From Brevibacterium sp. UCMA 11754 (lineage in GTDB: Bacteria > Actinomycetota > Actinomycetes > Actinomycetales > Brevibacteriaceae), in NCBI RefSeq assembly GCF_021532275.1, contig NZ_JACBOT010000034.1, positions 1 through 64,000 on the forward strand: DNA of 64,000 nucleotides. Reading direction: 5' to 3'. Shown piece after piece: positions 53,502-63,128 of the stretch. Numbering within the stretch: the first letter of the stretch is position 1; every line of letters begins with the position of its first letter. A model generated the notes under the pieces. The model made no database searches. It was not told where the DNA came from and worked only from the letters and a program-made list of their open reading frames with translations. The position numbers and the translations under genes were made by a program.

Positions 53502-55035
53502 AATCGGGGCGCAGAGGCACGTCGAGAATCGCCACGGTCCCGCCGCCCTCACCTTCCTGCCATTGGATCGAACCCGCCAGATCGGCAGAGACCAGAGTCT
53601 TCACGATCTGCGTGCCCAGCCCGTTGCCGGGACTGTGATCCTCCCCCAGCCCCACACCGTCGTCGGCGATCGTGACATGCAGGTGATCGCCCTCGCGTTC
53701 CGGAGTCACCCACACATGTCCGGTGAGTGTCTCACCCGGAGCGAGGTTCTCCTGCTCAGCGACCGGGAACCCGTGCTCGATCGCATTGGTGATGAGCTCA
53801 GTGATCGCCAGGGCCAATGAGGTGGCGTCCGCTGAGGAGATGGTGCCGAAGCTGCCGCAGCGCTTGAGGCTGATCTGGACCAGTGGACTCGTCAGCTCGG
53901 GTGTCAGGCGCAGCCCCTTGTCGACGACCTCGTCGAAGTCCACCTCCGATTCGACTCCCTGGCTGAGCACATCATGGACGACGGCGATGATCGAGACTCG
54001 GCGCATCGCCTCCGTCAGAGCACTCTTCGCCTCAGGGCTGTCGATTCGACGAGTCTGCAGACGCAGCAGCGCCGAAACGGTCTGCAGGTTGTTCTTGACC
54101 CGATGGTGCATCTCTTTGATCATCGCATCGCGTGAGAGCAGTTCGCGCTTGCGTCGTCTGATCTCCGAGACATCCCGAGCCAGGACGATCGCGCCGGTGC
54201 GAGTGCCGTCATCGGTCAGTGGGATCGCCCGCAGCGACACACTCGTCCGACCGACCTCGAGCTCGGTCCGCCAGGGGGCACGACCGGTGAGCACGAGCGG
54301 AAGCGTCTCATCGACCTGACGCAGCTCTGTGCTCAGACTCGAGACCACCTCGGCGAGGTAGTCCCCTTCGATCTCACCGCGGTGACCCAGACGGTGCATG
54401 AGTGAGACCGCATTCGGGGAGGCGTATTGGACGTGGGAGTCACGATCAAGGATGAAGATGCCGTCTCCGACGCGTGGTTCGCCGTGCCGTGCGCCGCTGG
54501 GAGCATCACGGTCGGGAAAGGCACCCTGCGCGATCATGGTCAGCAACGACATCGCGGACTGTGTGTAGAACTTCTCCAGGCGTGACGAACCGCGACGACG
54601 GATCTCCTCGGAGTACCGGACCATGATGGCGATCGTCGCTCCCTCGCGGACGAGGGGCACCGCCTCGGCGGAGACTTCCGTGTCATCGGTGCCGGCGTTG
54701 ACGCCCAGAGATTTCGCCTGCGCCACCTTCGTCACCAGCTCATGTGAGCTCGCTGCCGTGTCCAGGAGCTCCCGTTCGAGTCCGGTGGCTCGGGCTCCGA
54801 TGAGGTCGCGATTGAACAGGGTCGCACCGGTCGTCGGACGCGAATGCGCCACCACTGTATAGGCCCCGCTGGCCGAGGGCACCCACAGGACGAGGTCGGC
54901 AAAGGACAGGTCGGAGATGAGCTGCCAGTCCCCCACCAACAGGTGGATGTACTCGACATCGGTTTCGTCGGTGATGCCTTCGGCGGCCAGGAGTTCGTTG
55001 AGCACTGTGTTCTTCTTCCGGGTGGGCAACGGCAC
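53491..55035 (-). CDS. pdtaS: PdtaS-like sensor histidine kinase
   Basis: 514 residues. An N-terminal GAF-like sensor (about 1-150: NELLAAEGITDETDVEYIHLLVGDWQLISDLSFADLVLW), a PAS domain (about 190-290: GIFILDRDSHVQYASPNAVSLMHRLG), then the HisKA_2 domain with EMHHRVKNNLQTVSALLRLQTRRI (His310-311, phosphorylation site) and the HATPase_c ATPase domain: ALAITELITNAIEHGF (N box), VTIADDGVGLGEDHSPGNGLGTQIVKTLV (G boxes). Soluble, as in the mycobacterial PdtaS-PdtaR system, whose response regulator with an ANTAR domain is not in this window. Start GTG 55035 with alternatives downstream. Confidence 0.92.
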   Translation of the reverse strand: MPLPTRKKNTVLNELLAAEGITDETDVEYIHLLVGDWQLISDLSFADLVLWVPSASGAYTVVAHSRPTTGATLFNRDLIGARATGLERELLDTAASSHELVTKVAQAKSLGVNAGTDDTEVSAEAVPLVREGATIAIMVRYSEEIRRRGSSRLEKFYTQSAMSLLTMIAQGAFPDRDAPSGARHGEPRVGDGIFILDRDSHVQYASPNAVSLMHRLGHRGEIEGDYLAEVVSSLSTELRQVDETLPLVLTGRAPWRTELEVGRTSVSLRAIPLTDDGTRTGAIVLARDVSEIRRRKRELLSRDAMIKEMHHRVKNNLQTVSALLRLQTRRIDSPEAKSALTEAMRRVSIIAVVHDVLSQGVESEVDFDEVVDKGLRLTPELTSPLVQISLKRCGSFGTISSADATSLALAITELITNAIEHGFPVAEQENLAPGETLTGHVWVTPEREGDHLHVTIADDGVGLGEDHSPGNGLGTQIVKTLVSADLAGSIQWQEGEGGGTVAILDVPLRPDSYD

Positions 55036-55145
55036 GGGCCGATGATGGCGGCACAGACGCCGACAGACCCGCAGGCTCGAAGCCCGCGAAGTCTGTCGAC
55101 GTCAGCAATGATCTGACGCTATCACTGATCTGTTGGGGTCACTGC

Positions 55146-58100
55146 TCAGACGGCCTGCTCCGATTCCCATGCCGAGGAGCGGACAACACCGCGCATCATG
55201 CGCAGCAGCACCGACAGCGGGGCTTGGGTGACGGTCTCGAGTCCGAGGATCGTCTCGGTCGTCTCCAGCACCCGCGCTGCCACGGTCTCATTGCGTTCGA
55301 GCCACTCGGTCAGACGCTGACCGGCTCGCTCGTCCGGAGTCCCGGAGATCGGTGAGTCCGTCGCGACGAGGACCGTGCCGGCCACCGACAGGATCGCTGA
55401 GTAGAAGTCATCGCGCAGCGAGCCACGTGCCAAGGCCGACCACCGGTCGCTGCGGTCGAGATCGCCGATGAGAGTGAGCACCTGGGAACCGGAGAACTTG
55501 TCGTTGACGGCGTAGTAGAGTTCAGCGACGTCCTCTGCGGATTCACCCGCACGGGCAGACAGCTGGGCAATGTCGAGAAGCACGAACTCATCGAGCAGGG
55601 CTGCGGCGCGCCAGGAGAGTTCGCTCGGCACACCTTCATCGATGTAGCCCTGTGCCGTTGCCCTCATGCTCTCGGCGTCGAAGCCGTCGACGAGGTCGGG
55701 CACGCGGGCTCGCAGAGCTGCGACGACATTGCCGTAGCGTTCGATGCCGGAATCGACATCGAGGGTGTCCGGTGCCTGCTGCACCAACCAGCGCGAAGAC
55801 CGATCGAGCAGACGCACATAGGCGTGCTGCAACTGGACCTGGACCTCGGTCGGCACCTTGTTGTCGAGTGCGCACAACGCTTCGAAGAAGTCATCGAGTC
55901 CGAAGATCTCGGAGACGACGACGAAGACACGGGCGATCTGCGGCACCGAGGCGGGGGTCTCTTCCAACATCCGGTAGACGTAGGTGAGTCCGCCGCGGTC
56001 GATCATCCGGTTGACGAGCTTGGCTGTCGCGATCTCTCGGTGCAGGGGGTGTTCGGGGATGAGCTCTCCGTATTTCTCGACAAGGGAGTCGGGGAAGTAG
56101 GAGGTCAGTTCCCGCTTCATCCACTCCTCATCGGGAACCACGCTGTCCAGGATCTCATCGGCGGCATGCATCTTGGCGTAGGCGAGGAGGACCGCCAGTT
56201 CCGGGGAGACATAGGCGCTGAACTCACGCTTGGTCAGTTCCTGCGCATCGGGCAGGAACTCGACCTGACGATCGAGGTCCGCGTTCTTCTCCAGATAGCT
56301 CAGCATCCGGCCATAGGTGCCCGACATGGACTCCGTCTGCGCCCGAGCCTCACCGAGGACCACGTTCTGTGCGTAGTTGTTGGCCAGCACCCGGTCGGCG
56401 ACGTCGTCGGTGAAGGACAGCAGCACACGTTCGCGATCTTCTGCGGCGAAGGCACCCTTGTGGAGCAGGGTGCGCAGGAGCAGCTTGATGTTGACCTCAT
56501 GGTCGGAGCTGTCCACGCCTGCCGAGTTGTCGACGGCGTCGGTGTTGATCGCCACGCCGTTCAGTGCTGCTTCGACACGGCCCAGCTGGGTCACACCGAG
56601 GTTGCCGCCTTCTCCGACGACCCGGCTGCGCACGTCACGGCCATCGATGCGGATGGCGTCGTTGGCCTTGTCCCCGACATCGGCATGACTCTCGTCCGAG
56701 GACTTGATGTAGGTGCCGATGCCGCCGTTGTAGACGAGATCGACGGGGGCCTTGAGGATCTGCGACATCAGCTCGGCGGGGCTGCGCTTACCGGGCTCGA
56801 GTCCCAGTACGGCCGCGGCTTCGGGACTGAGATCGATGGACTTCGCCGACCGGGGGAATACTCCGCCTCCCGTGGAGATGAGCTCCCGGTCGTAGTCCTG
56901 CCAGCTTGAGCGCGGCAGGTCGAAGAGACGCTTGCGTTCCACGAAGCTGCGTGCGGCGTCCGGATTCGGGTCGAGGAAGATGTCCCGGTGGTCGAAGGCC
57001 GCGACGAGGCGGATGTGTTCGCTGCGCAGCATGCCGTTGCCGAAGACGTCACCGCTCATGTCTCCGATGCCCACGACAGTGAAGTCATCGGCGTCGGTGT
57101 TGACCCCGAGTTCGCGGAAGTGTCGTTCCACGGACTTCCAGGCTCCACGAGAGGTGATGGCCATCTTCTTGTGGTCATAGCCGACGGATCCGCCGGAGGC
57201 GAAGGCGTCGCCGAGCCAGAAGTCGCGACGTTCGGCGATCGCGTTGGCCACATCCGAGAAGCGAGCGGTGCCCTTATCGGCAGCGACGACCAAATAGTAG
57301 TCATCTCCGTCGTGTCGGACGACGCGGTCCGGGTGGACGACCTCCTGGGCGCCGTTCGCACCGTAGACCAGGTTGTCAGCGACTTCGAGGAGGCTTTCGA
57401 TGAAGACCTCGTAGGCGGCTTGGCCGGCGGCCATCCACGCGTCCCGGTCGCTCATCGGGGGCAGCTGCTTGGGGAAGAATCCGCCCTTGGCACCGGTCGG
57501 CACGATGAGGGCGTTCTTGACCATCTGTGCCTTGACCAGTCCGAGGACCTCGGTGCGGAAATCGTCGCGACGATCGGACCACCGCAGGCCGCCACGGGCC
57601 ACTGTGCCGAAGCGCAGGTGCACGCCTTCGACCTGAGGCGAGTACACCCACATCTCCAGTGCTGGTTTGGGCTTGGGTACGAAGCTGAGTTCGTTGGCGC
57701 GGATCTTGAGCACGAGTGCCGTCGGCAGCTCGCCGGTCTCGTCGAGGAAGTAGTTCGTCCTCACTGTGGCGCGCAGCAGTTCGAGAGAAGACCGCAGGAC
57801 ACGGTCCGCGTCGAGGCTGGCGACATCGCTGAGCGCCGATTCGACCGACTCGTTGAGTTCGGCCGTCCTGTCTTCACGTCCGGCTTCGTCAGCGGTGGGA
57901 TCGAACTTAGCGAAGAAGTAGTCGACCAGGAGCCGTGAGATCTCCGGGTTGTCGCTGTAGACCTCACCGACGTAGGCGTCGGAGTAGGTGAAGCCGGCTT
58001 GGCGCAGGTATTTGCCCAGTGCGCGGACGATCGTCACGTGCTTCCAGTGCATTCCGCAGACGACGAGACGGTCGAAGACTCCGGCTTCCTTCTTGCCCTC

Positions 58101-60035
58101 CCAACCGGCGATGAACGCATCGGAGATCCGTTCGCAGTCACCGTCGTCGAGGGCTTCGGGGAAGGTGAGTCCGAAGTCGTAGATGTAGCGGTGTGAACCG
58201 TCGACGAGGTCCAGCTCATGGGGGCGTTCGTCGAGTACGGTCGCTCCGAAGGCAGTGAGGAACGGCAGCACTTCCGACAACCCCACACGCTCGTTGCGGT
58301 AGAGGGCCAGGCGCACTGGGGCGTCGCCGGATTCCTCGGGACTGTAGAGGCGCACGGCGGGTCCGTCACCGGCTTCCAGTGCTTCGAACCGGGCGACGTC
58401 GGCGATGGCGTCGGCCGGAGAGTGGTGTTCTTCGTAGCTGGGTGGGAAGGCCTTCGACCACCGGTTCGCGCGTGCAACGGAGCTGTCGCTGTCACCTCGC
58501 TCTGTGGGGGCGAGGAAAGCGTGGACGTCTTCGGACCAGGAGCGCACAGCGCCGACAATCCGCTTCTCCACGGTCTCTGGTTCGATCTGCGGCAGTTCCA
58601 CGTCACGGGCGACGCGGGCCACGAAGTGAATGCGGGCCAGTGCGGATTCGGTCAGCAGCACATCGAAGTCGACGCTCTCAGCGTGATAGAACTTCCGCAG
58701 CACCTCTTGGACTCGCATGCGCGCCGCCGTGTCGTAGAGGTCGCGGGGCAGGTAGAGGATGACGGAGACGAACCGCTGGTAGGGGTCACGGCGGACGAAG
58801 ACCCGTGATTGGCGACGTTCCTGCATGTCGACGATCTGCATGACGACATCGAAAATCGTCGTGGTCTCGTCGTGCAGGAGATCATCGCGCGGGTAGGTCT
58901 CGAGGACGCCCAGGAGTTCATTCGCCGAATGCGATCCTGCGGGGAATCCGCTGGCGGAGAGGATCTTGCGCACCTTGCGGTTGATGACCGGGATGTTGAG
59001 AACGCTGTCGTTGTAGAACTCAGGCTTGAAGACGCCGACGAAGCGGCGCTCACCGACGATCTCACCGGCCGAGTCGAAGGTCTTGACCCCGATGTAGTCC
59101 ATGAATGACCCGCGGATCACGCGTGAACGTGAGTTCGCCTTCGTCAACACCAGCACATGCGGTTCATCGGCCTTATCGGCCACGGCCCGACTCAGCGGCG
59201 ACTTCACCAGCGGCCGCAGAGTCGAGATGCCCAGGGACGTATGCTCAATCGGCTCGAGGCTGCTCTGGGTCTCATCGTGAGAGTAGTTGTATTCGCGGTA
59301 TCCGAGGAAGGTGAAGTGGCCGTCAAGCCAGTTGAGCAGCTCGGCGGCTGCCTCGGCTTCGGAGGCGAGCTCTGAACGGGGCGGCTGCGCCTGCAGTTCC
59401 TTCGCAATGTCCTTGGCCCGGATCGCCATGGCGCTGGCGTCGGTGGCCGCGGCCGAAACGTAGTCAAGCACACTGCGCAGCTGGTCCTCGAGACCGGCGA
59501 GATCCTCTTCGGGAAGTCGATCGATCTCGAGGCGGATCCAGGACTGCTGCTGCGGAAGGAGGGATCCGCTCGCCTCGGCGGGTTCGGATACGAGAGGGAT
59601 GCCAGCAGTATCGGCAGAGACCGCCGGGGCCTCGGCCCGAGACAACACGGACAGGTCCGAGCCCTGTCCCTCGACGGCGATGATGGGGTGGTGGACCTGA
59701 CGGATGGCACGACCGCTGGTGGCCAGATCGCTGACGATCGAGGACACGAGGTGGGGCATGTCGGTCAGGACCATGGCGATGACAGTGTGGTTATCGCGGA
59801 ACTCGGGAGAGTCGACGTCCGGGTTGTAGATGGAGATCACCGGTGATCTGCCGTCGTATTCAAGTCCTAGAGCATAGTGTGAGGCGGCCGCTGCGGCCAG
59901 CGCCTCTGTTCCTGCTTCGGAAGTGCCAGGTTCGAAACGCGGATAATACGCTTCGATGAAATTCTCCGGGGCACCTTGTCCCCTCTGCTTCCTCCACTCT
60001 TCTGCAATGTCCGAATATGAGACCTGAGACACCAT
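55146..60035 (-). CDS. gdh: NAD-dependent glutamate dehydrogenase, large (about 180 kDa) type
   Basis: 1629 residues from ATG 60035; GTG 60032 is also possible. Converts L-glutamate to 2-oxoglutarate and ammonium. The N-terminal half is regulatory (ACT-like repeats; ends near residue 700) and the catalytic region is in the middle: LRFGTVARGGLRWSDRRDDFRTEVLGLVKAQMVKNALIVPTGAKGGFF (Lys of KGGFF near residue 850), SGDVFGNGMLRSEHIRLVAAFDHRDIF and the Rossmann-type RVVGEGGNLGVTQLGRVEAALNGV. The C-terminal helical domain is about 300 residues. Very large form (GDH-180 of Streptomyces type). The upstream region has a 14-base palindrome shared with the divergent DUF2505 gene. Confidence 0.95.
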   Translation of the reverse strand: MVSQVSYSDIAEEWRKQRGQGAPENFIEAYYPRFEPGTSEAGTEALAAAAASHYALGLEYDGRSPVISIYNPDVDSPEFRDNHTVIAMVLTDMPHLVSSIVSDLATSGRAIRQVHHPIIAVEGQGSDLSVLSRAEAPAVSADTAGIPLVSEPAEASGSLLPQQQSWIRLEIDRLPEEDLAGLEDQLRSVLDYVSAAATDASAMAIRAKDIAKELQAQPPRSELASEAEAAAELLNWLDGHFTFLGYREYNYSHDETQSSLEPIEHTSLGISTLRPLVKSPLSRAVADKADEPHVLVLTKANSRSRVIRGSFMDYIGVKTFDSAGEIVGERRFVGVFKPEFYNDSVLNIPVINRKVRKILSASGFPAGSHSANELLGVLETYPRDDLLHDETTTIFDVVMQIVDMQERRQSRVFVRRDPYQRFVSVILYLPRDLYDTAARMRVQEVLRKFYHAESVDFDVLLTESALARIHFVARVARDVELPQIEPETVEKRIVGAVRSWSEDVHAFLAPTERGDSDSSVARANRWSKAFPPSYEEHHSPADAIADVARFEALEAGDGPAVRLYSPEESGDAPVRLALYRNERVGLSEVLPFLTAFGATVLDERPHELDLVDGSHRYIYDFGLTFPEALDDGDCERISDAFIAGWEGKKEAGVFDRLVVCGMHWKHVTIVRALGKYLRQAGFTYSDAYVGEVYSDNPEISRLLVDYFFAKFDPTADEAGREDRTAELNESVESALSDVASLDADRVLRSSLELLRATVRTNYFLDETGELPTALVLKIRANELSFVPKPKPALEMWVYSPQVEGVHLRFGTVARGGLRWSDRRDDFRTEVLGLVKAQMVKNALIVPTGAKGGFFPKQLPPMSDRDAWMAAGQAAYEVFIESLLEVADNLVYGANGAQEVVHPDRVVRHDGDDYYLVVAADKGTARFSDVANAIAERRDFWLGDAFASGGSVGYDHKKMAITSRGAWKSVERHFRELGVNTDADDFTVVGIGDMSGDVFGNGMLRSEHIRLVAAFDHRDIFLDPNPDAARSFVERKRLFDLPRSSWQDYDRELISTGGGVFPRSAKSIDLSPEAAAVLGLEPGKRSPAELMSQILKAPVDLVYNGGIGTYIKSSDESHADVGDKANDAIRIDGRDVRSRVVGEGGNLGVTQLGRVEAALNGVAINTDAVDNSAGVDSSDHEVNIKLLLRTLLHKGAFAAEDRERVLLSFTDDVADRVLANNYAQNVVLGEARAQTESMSGTYGRMLSYLEKNADLDRQVEFLPDAQELTKREFSAYVSPELAVLLAYAKMHAADEILDSVVPDEEWMKRELTSYFPDSLVEKYGELIPEHPLHREIATAKLVNRMIDRGGLTYVYRMLEETPASVPQIARVFVVVSEIFGLDDFFEALCALDNKVPTEVQVQLQHAYVRLLDRSSRWLVQQAPDTLDVDSGIERYGNVVAALRARVPDLVDGFDAESMRATAQGYIDEGVPSELSWRAAALLDEFVLLDIAQLSARAGESAEDVAELYYAVNDKFSGSQVLTLIGDLDRSDRWSALARGSLRDDFYSAILSVAGTVLVATDSPISGTPDERAGQRLTEWLERNETVAARVLETTETILGLETVTQAPLSVLLRMMRGVVRSSAWESEQAV

Positions 60036-60070
60036 GTCACCTCTATGATCAGCGCGCAAAATTTACAGCG

Positions 60071-60084
60071 GTTCGACGTCGAAC
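60071..60084. promoter_or_regulatory. 14-base palindrome GTTCGACGTCGAAC between gdh and DUF2505 genes
   Basis: Perfect palindrome with no spacer, 36 bases before the gdh start and 91 bases before the DUF2505 start. It has the half-site order GTTCG-CGAAC, opposite to an SOS box (CGAAC-N4-GTTCG). It is a probable operator for one or both genes; no regulator is adjacent. Confidence 0.5.
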
Positions 60085-60174
60085 TGCCACCACCCACACT
60101 ATGCTCAAATGCGGAGAAAGGCACGCCGACAGCCATGCCGCACCAAGACACTGATCTCCTGGCAAACTGGAGCC

Positions 60175-60639
60175 ATGCGAACTCTGACACTCAACCATGA
60201 ATACTCGGAGGCTCTGTCGGATTTCCTCCTCCGACTTGCCGATGTCTCAACCTGGCAGTCACTGGGATCTGAGGCACATGCCGAGCGGATCGACCCCGAC
60301 ACCGAGGTGACGGTGAAGACGCCGATGCCCAAGAGTGAAATGCCCTCTGCCCTGGCTTCTCGCCTTCCGGCGGATGCCGAACTCGTCGAGGTCTATATGA
60401 TTCCCGGCGATGTCATCGGCGACAGCGCAGAGATCCGAATGACCGCTCATGCGGCAGGAGTGCCCGTTGAGATCGATGCGCTCATCGCACTGGTTCAGAA
60501 TGGTTCGGGAACCTCGCTGTCGGTGCGCGCCGAGATCAGTTCCTCGATTCCCCTATTCGGGTCGATGATCGAACAGGCAGTCGTGCCCATTCTCGAGAAG
60601 CGACTTGCCGACCGTCTGGCCAAGCTCGAACACCCCTGA
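60175..60639 (+). CDS. DUF2505 family protein
   Basis: 154 residues, actinobacterial, SRPBCC-like fold. Seen: LTLNHEYSEALSDFLLRLADVSTWQSLGSEAHAERIDPD, KTPMPKSEMPSALASRLPADAELVEVYMIP, and the end VRAEISSSIPLFGSMIEQAVVPILEKRLADRLAKL, which is the family's conserved C-terminal helix. Function unknown. ATG 60175 begins the family's start MRTLTLNHEY. Its 3' end is tandemly duplicated. Confidence 0.85.
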   Translation: MRTLTLNHEYSEALSDFLLRLADVSTWQSLGSEAHAERIDPDTEVTVKTPMPKSEMPSALASRLPADAELVEVYMIPGDVIGDSAEIRMTAHAAGVPVEIDALIALVQNGSGTSLSVRAEISSSIPLFGSMIEQAVVPILEKRLADRLAKLEHP

Positions 60640-60672
60640 GGCTCTGAGTTGCACCCCTGAGGCGCTGGCTTG
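60631..60672. repeat. 21-base tandem copy of the DUF2505 3' end
   Basis: CACCCCTGAGGCTCTGAGTTG, containing the stop codon, is followed immediately by CACCCCTGAGGCGCTGGCTTG (18 of 21 identical). The second copy is within the intergenic space. Confidence 0.75.
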
Positions 60673-60694
60673 ATCGGCCCGGGCTGATCCGGAC

Positions 60695-61201
60695 TCAGCC
60701 GCGTTCGCGCAGCAGCTCGGGCAGCTCGGTCGCGTCGTACCAGAGAAGATCGGAGTCGCCGAGGTGGTCCTCCGCTGCCTCGTGTCCCCTGTCGGCGGCG
60801 ATGTCGGCAGCTTCTTCCCAGACCTCGACCTCGTCGAGGTGGATGCTGGCGACCGATGCCATGTCGACCTCGGGAAGGGTGAGCACGTCGAACCCTTCAG
60901 CCAGATCTTCGCCGGCACTCGAATCGGGAGCGTCGTAGGCGATGACGGCTCGCGGTGAAACAGCTCCCGACCCGCCTTCGGACCCCGGATCCGATGCAGA
61001 TTCTCGGGCGCCTGCAGCAGCGGCCTCGAAGGACTGAGTGGCGGCCAGCGCGGCTGCGATGCACAGTGCGTCGAATTCTCGTGCCTCGAATTCATCGCCG
61101 CCCAATTCTCGACCTTGGGAATCGGGGGCGACCGCGTGCACTGGGCCGAGCCCTTGGCGAATTGCGGTCAGTGTGGTCGGAATATAGCAGCGAATGGACA
61201 T
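60695..61201 (-). CDS. DUF6912-like conserved hypothetical protein
   Basis: 168 residues. Seen: MSIRCYIPTTLTAIRQGLGPVHAVAPDSQGRELGG, DALCIAAALAATQSFEAA, then an Ala/Glu/Ser-rich insert, RAVIAYDAPDS, then a short conserved VDMASVASIHLDEVEVWEEAADIAADRGHE and the end SDLLWYDATELPELL. The pattern fits a small family conserved in actinobacteria (DUF6912 from memory). No catalytic motif or signal peptide. Its position nine bases before the CpaE-like gene's stop suggests they are co-transcribed. Confidence 0.7.
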   Translation of the reverse strand: MSIRCYIPTTLTAIRQGLGPVHAVAPDSQGRELGGDEFEAREFDALCIAAALAATQSFEAAAAGARESASDPGSEGGSGAVSPRAVIAYDAPDSSAGEDLAEGFDVLTLPEVDMASVASIHLDEVEVWEEAADIAADRGHEAAEDHLGDSDLLWYDATELPELLRERG

Positions 61202-61210
61202 GCTCCAATC

Positions 61211-62431
61211 CTAAAGGGACGTCGCCCGTCGCCCCGCACCCGACTTCCGTGAGCGCTTACGGGCCGGCAGCAGCTCAGTCACTGCGGCAGCGATCTCCTG
61301 GCTGAGCACAGATTTCGGATTCTCCTCATGGAGGGTGTGCCCGGACAGCATTGCGGCGTCGGCTGTTGCCCGGTCGTCGCTGAAGATGAAATCGGGGTCT
61401 CGGCGAACGAATCTGGTGAGCACTTCCCGAATCCGCACCTCGGCCCGATGGCCTACAGCCCCTGAGCGCACCTTCGTGATGCCGATGCGCATCTTGGCCT
61501 CCATCGACTCCACTCGTTCGGTGCCCAGCAGTTTGACGAGCCTCTGCAGACCGATCGGATCGCCTGCGGCCAGGACGAGCACGGTGTCCGCGGCCTCCAG
61601 CGCGGCGCGCGTCGCACAGTGCCGGTCGTAGAACGGATCGGCGAAGTCATCGTCGGGATCCACCCGGTCGGAGACGTCGACGACAACGAGGTCGAACATC
61701 TTGGCCAGGCGAGACAGCACCGCTGTCAGGACCGAAGCGCGAACCTCTGGCCACCTGTCCGGCCTGGTCAGTCCGGTGACAGCATGGAAATCATCGCGCA
61801 CAGCGGCATGCGGAACGGCAGAGATGTCCAAAGGCGGGGTCTTCTCCACCTCGAGTCGACACAGGCTGGCCAGGTGCGCCGACTCCTCCGTCAGCCCCAG
61901 AGTCGTGGCCACCATCGCAGCCACGGTATCGGCGTCGACGACGACGCTGCGGTGACCTTGCCTGGCACCATGATCGCCGAGGTTGACCGCCGTCAGCGTC
62001 CGACCGGGAGACGAACCTGTTCCCCAGACCGTGACGATGTGTCCCTGCCCTTTCAGCGATCCGGGCGGAGCGAGGGGCCGGGGCGGAACGACGGTGGAAT
62101 CGCGGGTGTCATCGATCGCCTGCGCCACAGTCTCAGCATCTGCGGAGGACGGAACGCTGCTGATGATGCCGAGTGACTCCAGCGCCACCGTGTCGTTGCC
62201 GAATCCCAGCACCGCGGTTCCTGCTGCGAGGATCGCAGAGATGACCTGCGCATCCAATCCTGGGAAGTACTGACCGACGATGACGACCTCGGCGCTGCCC
62301 GTCCTGCACAGCGCCAGAAGTTCGACGTCATCTGCTGGTCGGGCGACGATGGTGACGTCGTCGACCTCGCTGAGGAGCTCGAACAGAATCAGATCGAACT
62401 CGAAGTCCACGGCCAGAAGCACCTGTGTCAT
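61211..62431 (-). CDS. CpaE/MinD-like P-loop ATPase
   Basis: 406 residues. An N-terminal receiver-like domain (about 1-105: VLLAVDFEFDLILFELLSEVDDVTIVARPADDVELLAL) as in CpaE, then an altered P-loop GTGSSPGRTLTAVNLG (about 137-152) where the Walker Lys is Arg (SPGRT), plus an acidic VVVDADT strand and VVVDVSD Walker B. This Gly-Arg-Thr P-loop recurs in actinobacterial CpaE-like proteins. Likely role in locating a membrane or pilus-type assembly; no TadA or pilin gene lies here. Start overlaps the SAF gene (ATGA, 62428-62431). Confidence 0.8.
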   Translation of the reverse strand: MTQVLLAVDFEFDLILFELLSEVDDVTIVARPADDVELLALCRTGSAEVVIVGQYFPGLDAQVISAILAAGTAVLGFGNDTVALESLGIISSVPSSADAETVAQAIDDTRDSTVVPPRPLAPPGSLKGQGHIVTVWGTGSSPGRTLTAVNLGDHGARQGHRSVVVDADTVAAMVATTLGLTEESAHLASLCRLEVEKTPPLDISAVPHAAVRDDFHAVTGLTRPDRWPEVRASVLTAVLSRLAKMFDLVVVDVSDRVDPDDDFADPFYDRHCATRAALEAADTVLVLAAGDPIGLQRLVKLLGTERVESMEAKMRIGITKVRSGAVGHRAEVRIREVLTRFVRRDPDFIFSDDRATADAAMLSGHTLHEENPKSVLSQEIAAAVTELLPARKRSRKSGAGRRATSL

Positions 62432-63078
62432 GACTGACCGCCCTCGGCTTTGACTTCGGCGGGGGCACCGACGACCGAGAGGACGCTGTTGCCGTCGAGC
62501 GCGCCGAGGACATCGGCGAGCTCCGCACTGGCGACGAAGACTTCGATCCTGGCACCATCTCCGACGCCGAAGCTGCCAACCTCACGGGTGATGTTCGAGA
62601 CCGGAGCCGAGGTCACGATCTGCTGCGGGTCAACTCCTTCATCATCGAGTCCCTTCGATTCCGGTTGGGCCCAGACGTCGACCAGGCTACCGGTATCGAC
62701 GACCGTGGGGACTGAGCCTGCGACATCGATCGCCACGATCCTGCCCTCGAGCTCGGCGATGGGGGCCAGGGCTGAGGCCGGCAGAAGCTCACCGGCGGCG
62801 ATCACGGCCCGCACACTCGAATGGTCCGGGAAGCCGGCATCCGCAGAAAGGTATTTGTCTCCGATATCGGCCAGATTCACCTCAGCGACAGTCAGATCAT
62901 CAGCGCTGACCACCTGACCTGGGACAAGAGGAACCGCACTGGCCCACACACGGGTGGTTGCGTTCGCCGCGCTGATGAGCAGATAGGTCGCGACGATGGC
63001 CACGACAACTAGGACTGCCCCGACCAGCAGCCTGGCATCGGTCCACTTCGGTCGACGAATTCGTTTCGAGAGCTCCAT
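62428..63078 (-). CDS. SAF-domain membrane protein (CpaB-like)
   Basis: 216 residues. A short cytoplasmic start, one transmembrane helix (LLVGAVLVVVAIVATYLLISAA, about 17-38), then the SAF domain (VPLVPGQVVSADDLTVAEVNLADIGDKYLSADAGFPDHSSVRAVIAAGELLPASALAPI) and a C-terminal beta domain. CpaB/RcpC-like proteins work with secretin or pilus systems; together with the CpaE-like ATPase, this suggests a shared role at the cell envelope. A TTTGAC-N16-TACTAT promoter lies upstream. Confidence 0.82.
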   Translation of the reverse strand: MELSKRIRRPKWTDARLLVGAVLVVVAIVATYLLISAANATTRVWASAVPLVPGQVVSADDLTVAEVNLADIGDKYLSADAGFPDHSSVRAVIAAGELLPASALAPIAELEGRIVAIDVAGSVPTVVDTGSLVDVWAQPESKGLDDEGVDPQQIVTSAPVSNITREVGSFGVGDGARIEVFVASAELADVLGALDGNSVLSVVGAPAEVKAEGGQS

Positions 63079-63128
63079 TGCATCTCCACCTTTGGAAAAT
63101 TTCCCATGACAGGAACTGTTTCTGAGTG

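Noticed and set aside
55824-57938. Two long plus-strand frames within the glutamate dehydrogenase gene
   Set aside because: Antisense shadows of NAD-GDH; no domain features.
60071-60084. SOS (LexA) box before gdh
   Set aside because: The order is GTTCG then CGAAC. LexA boxes in actinobacteria have the reverse order with a four-base gap.
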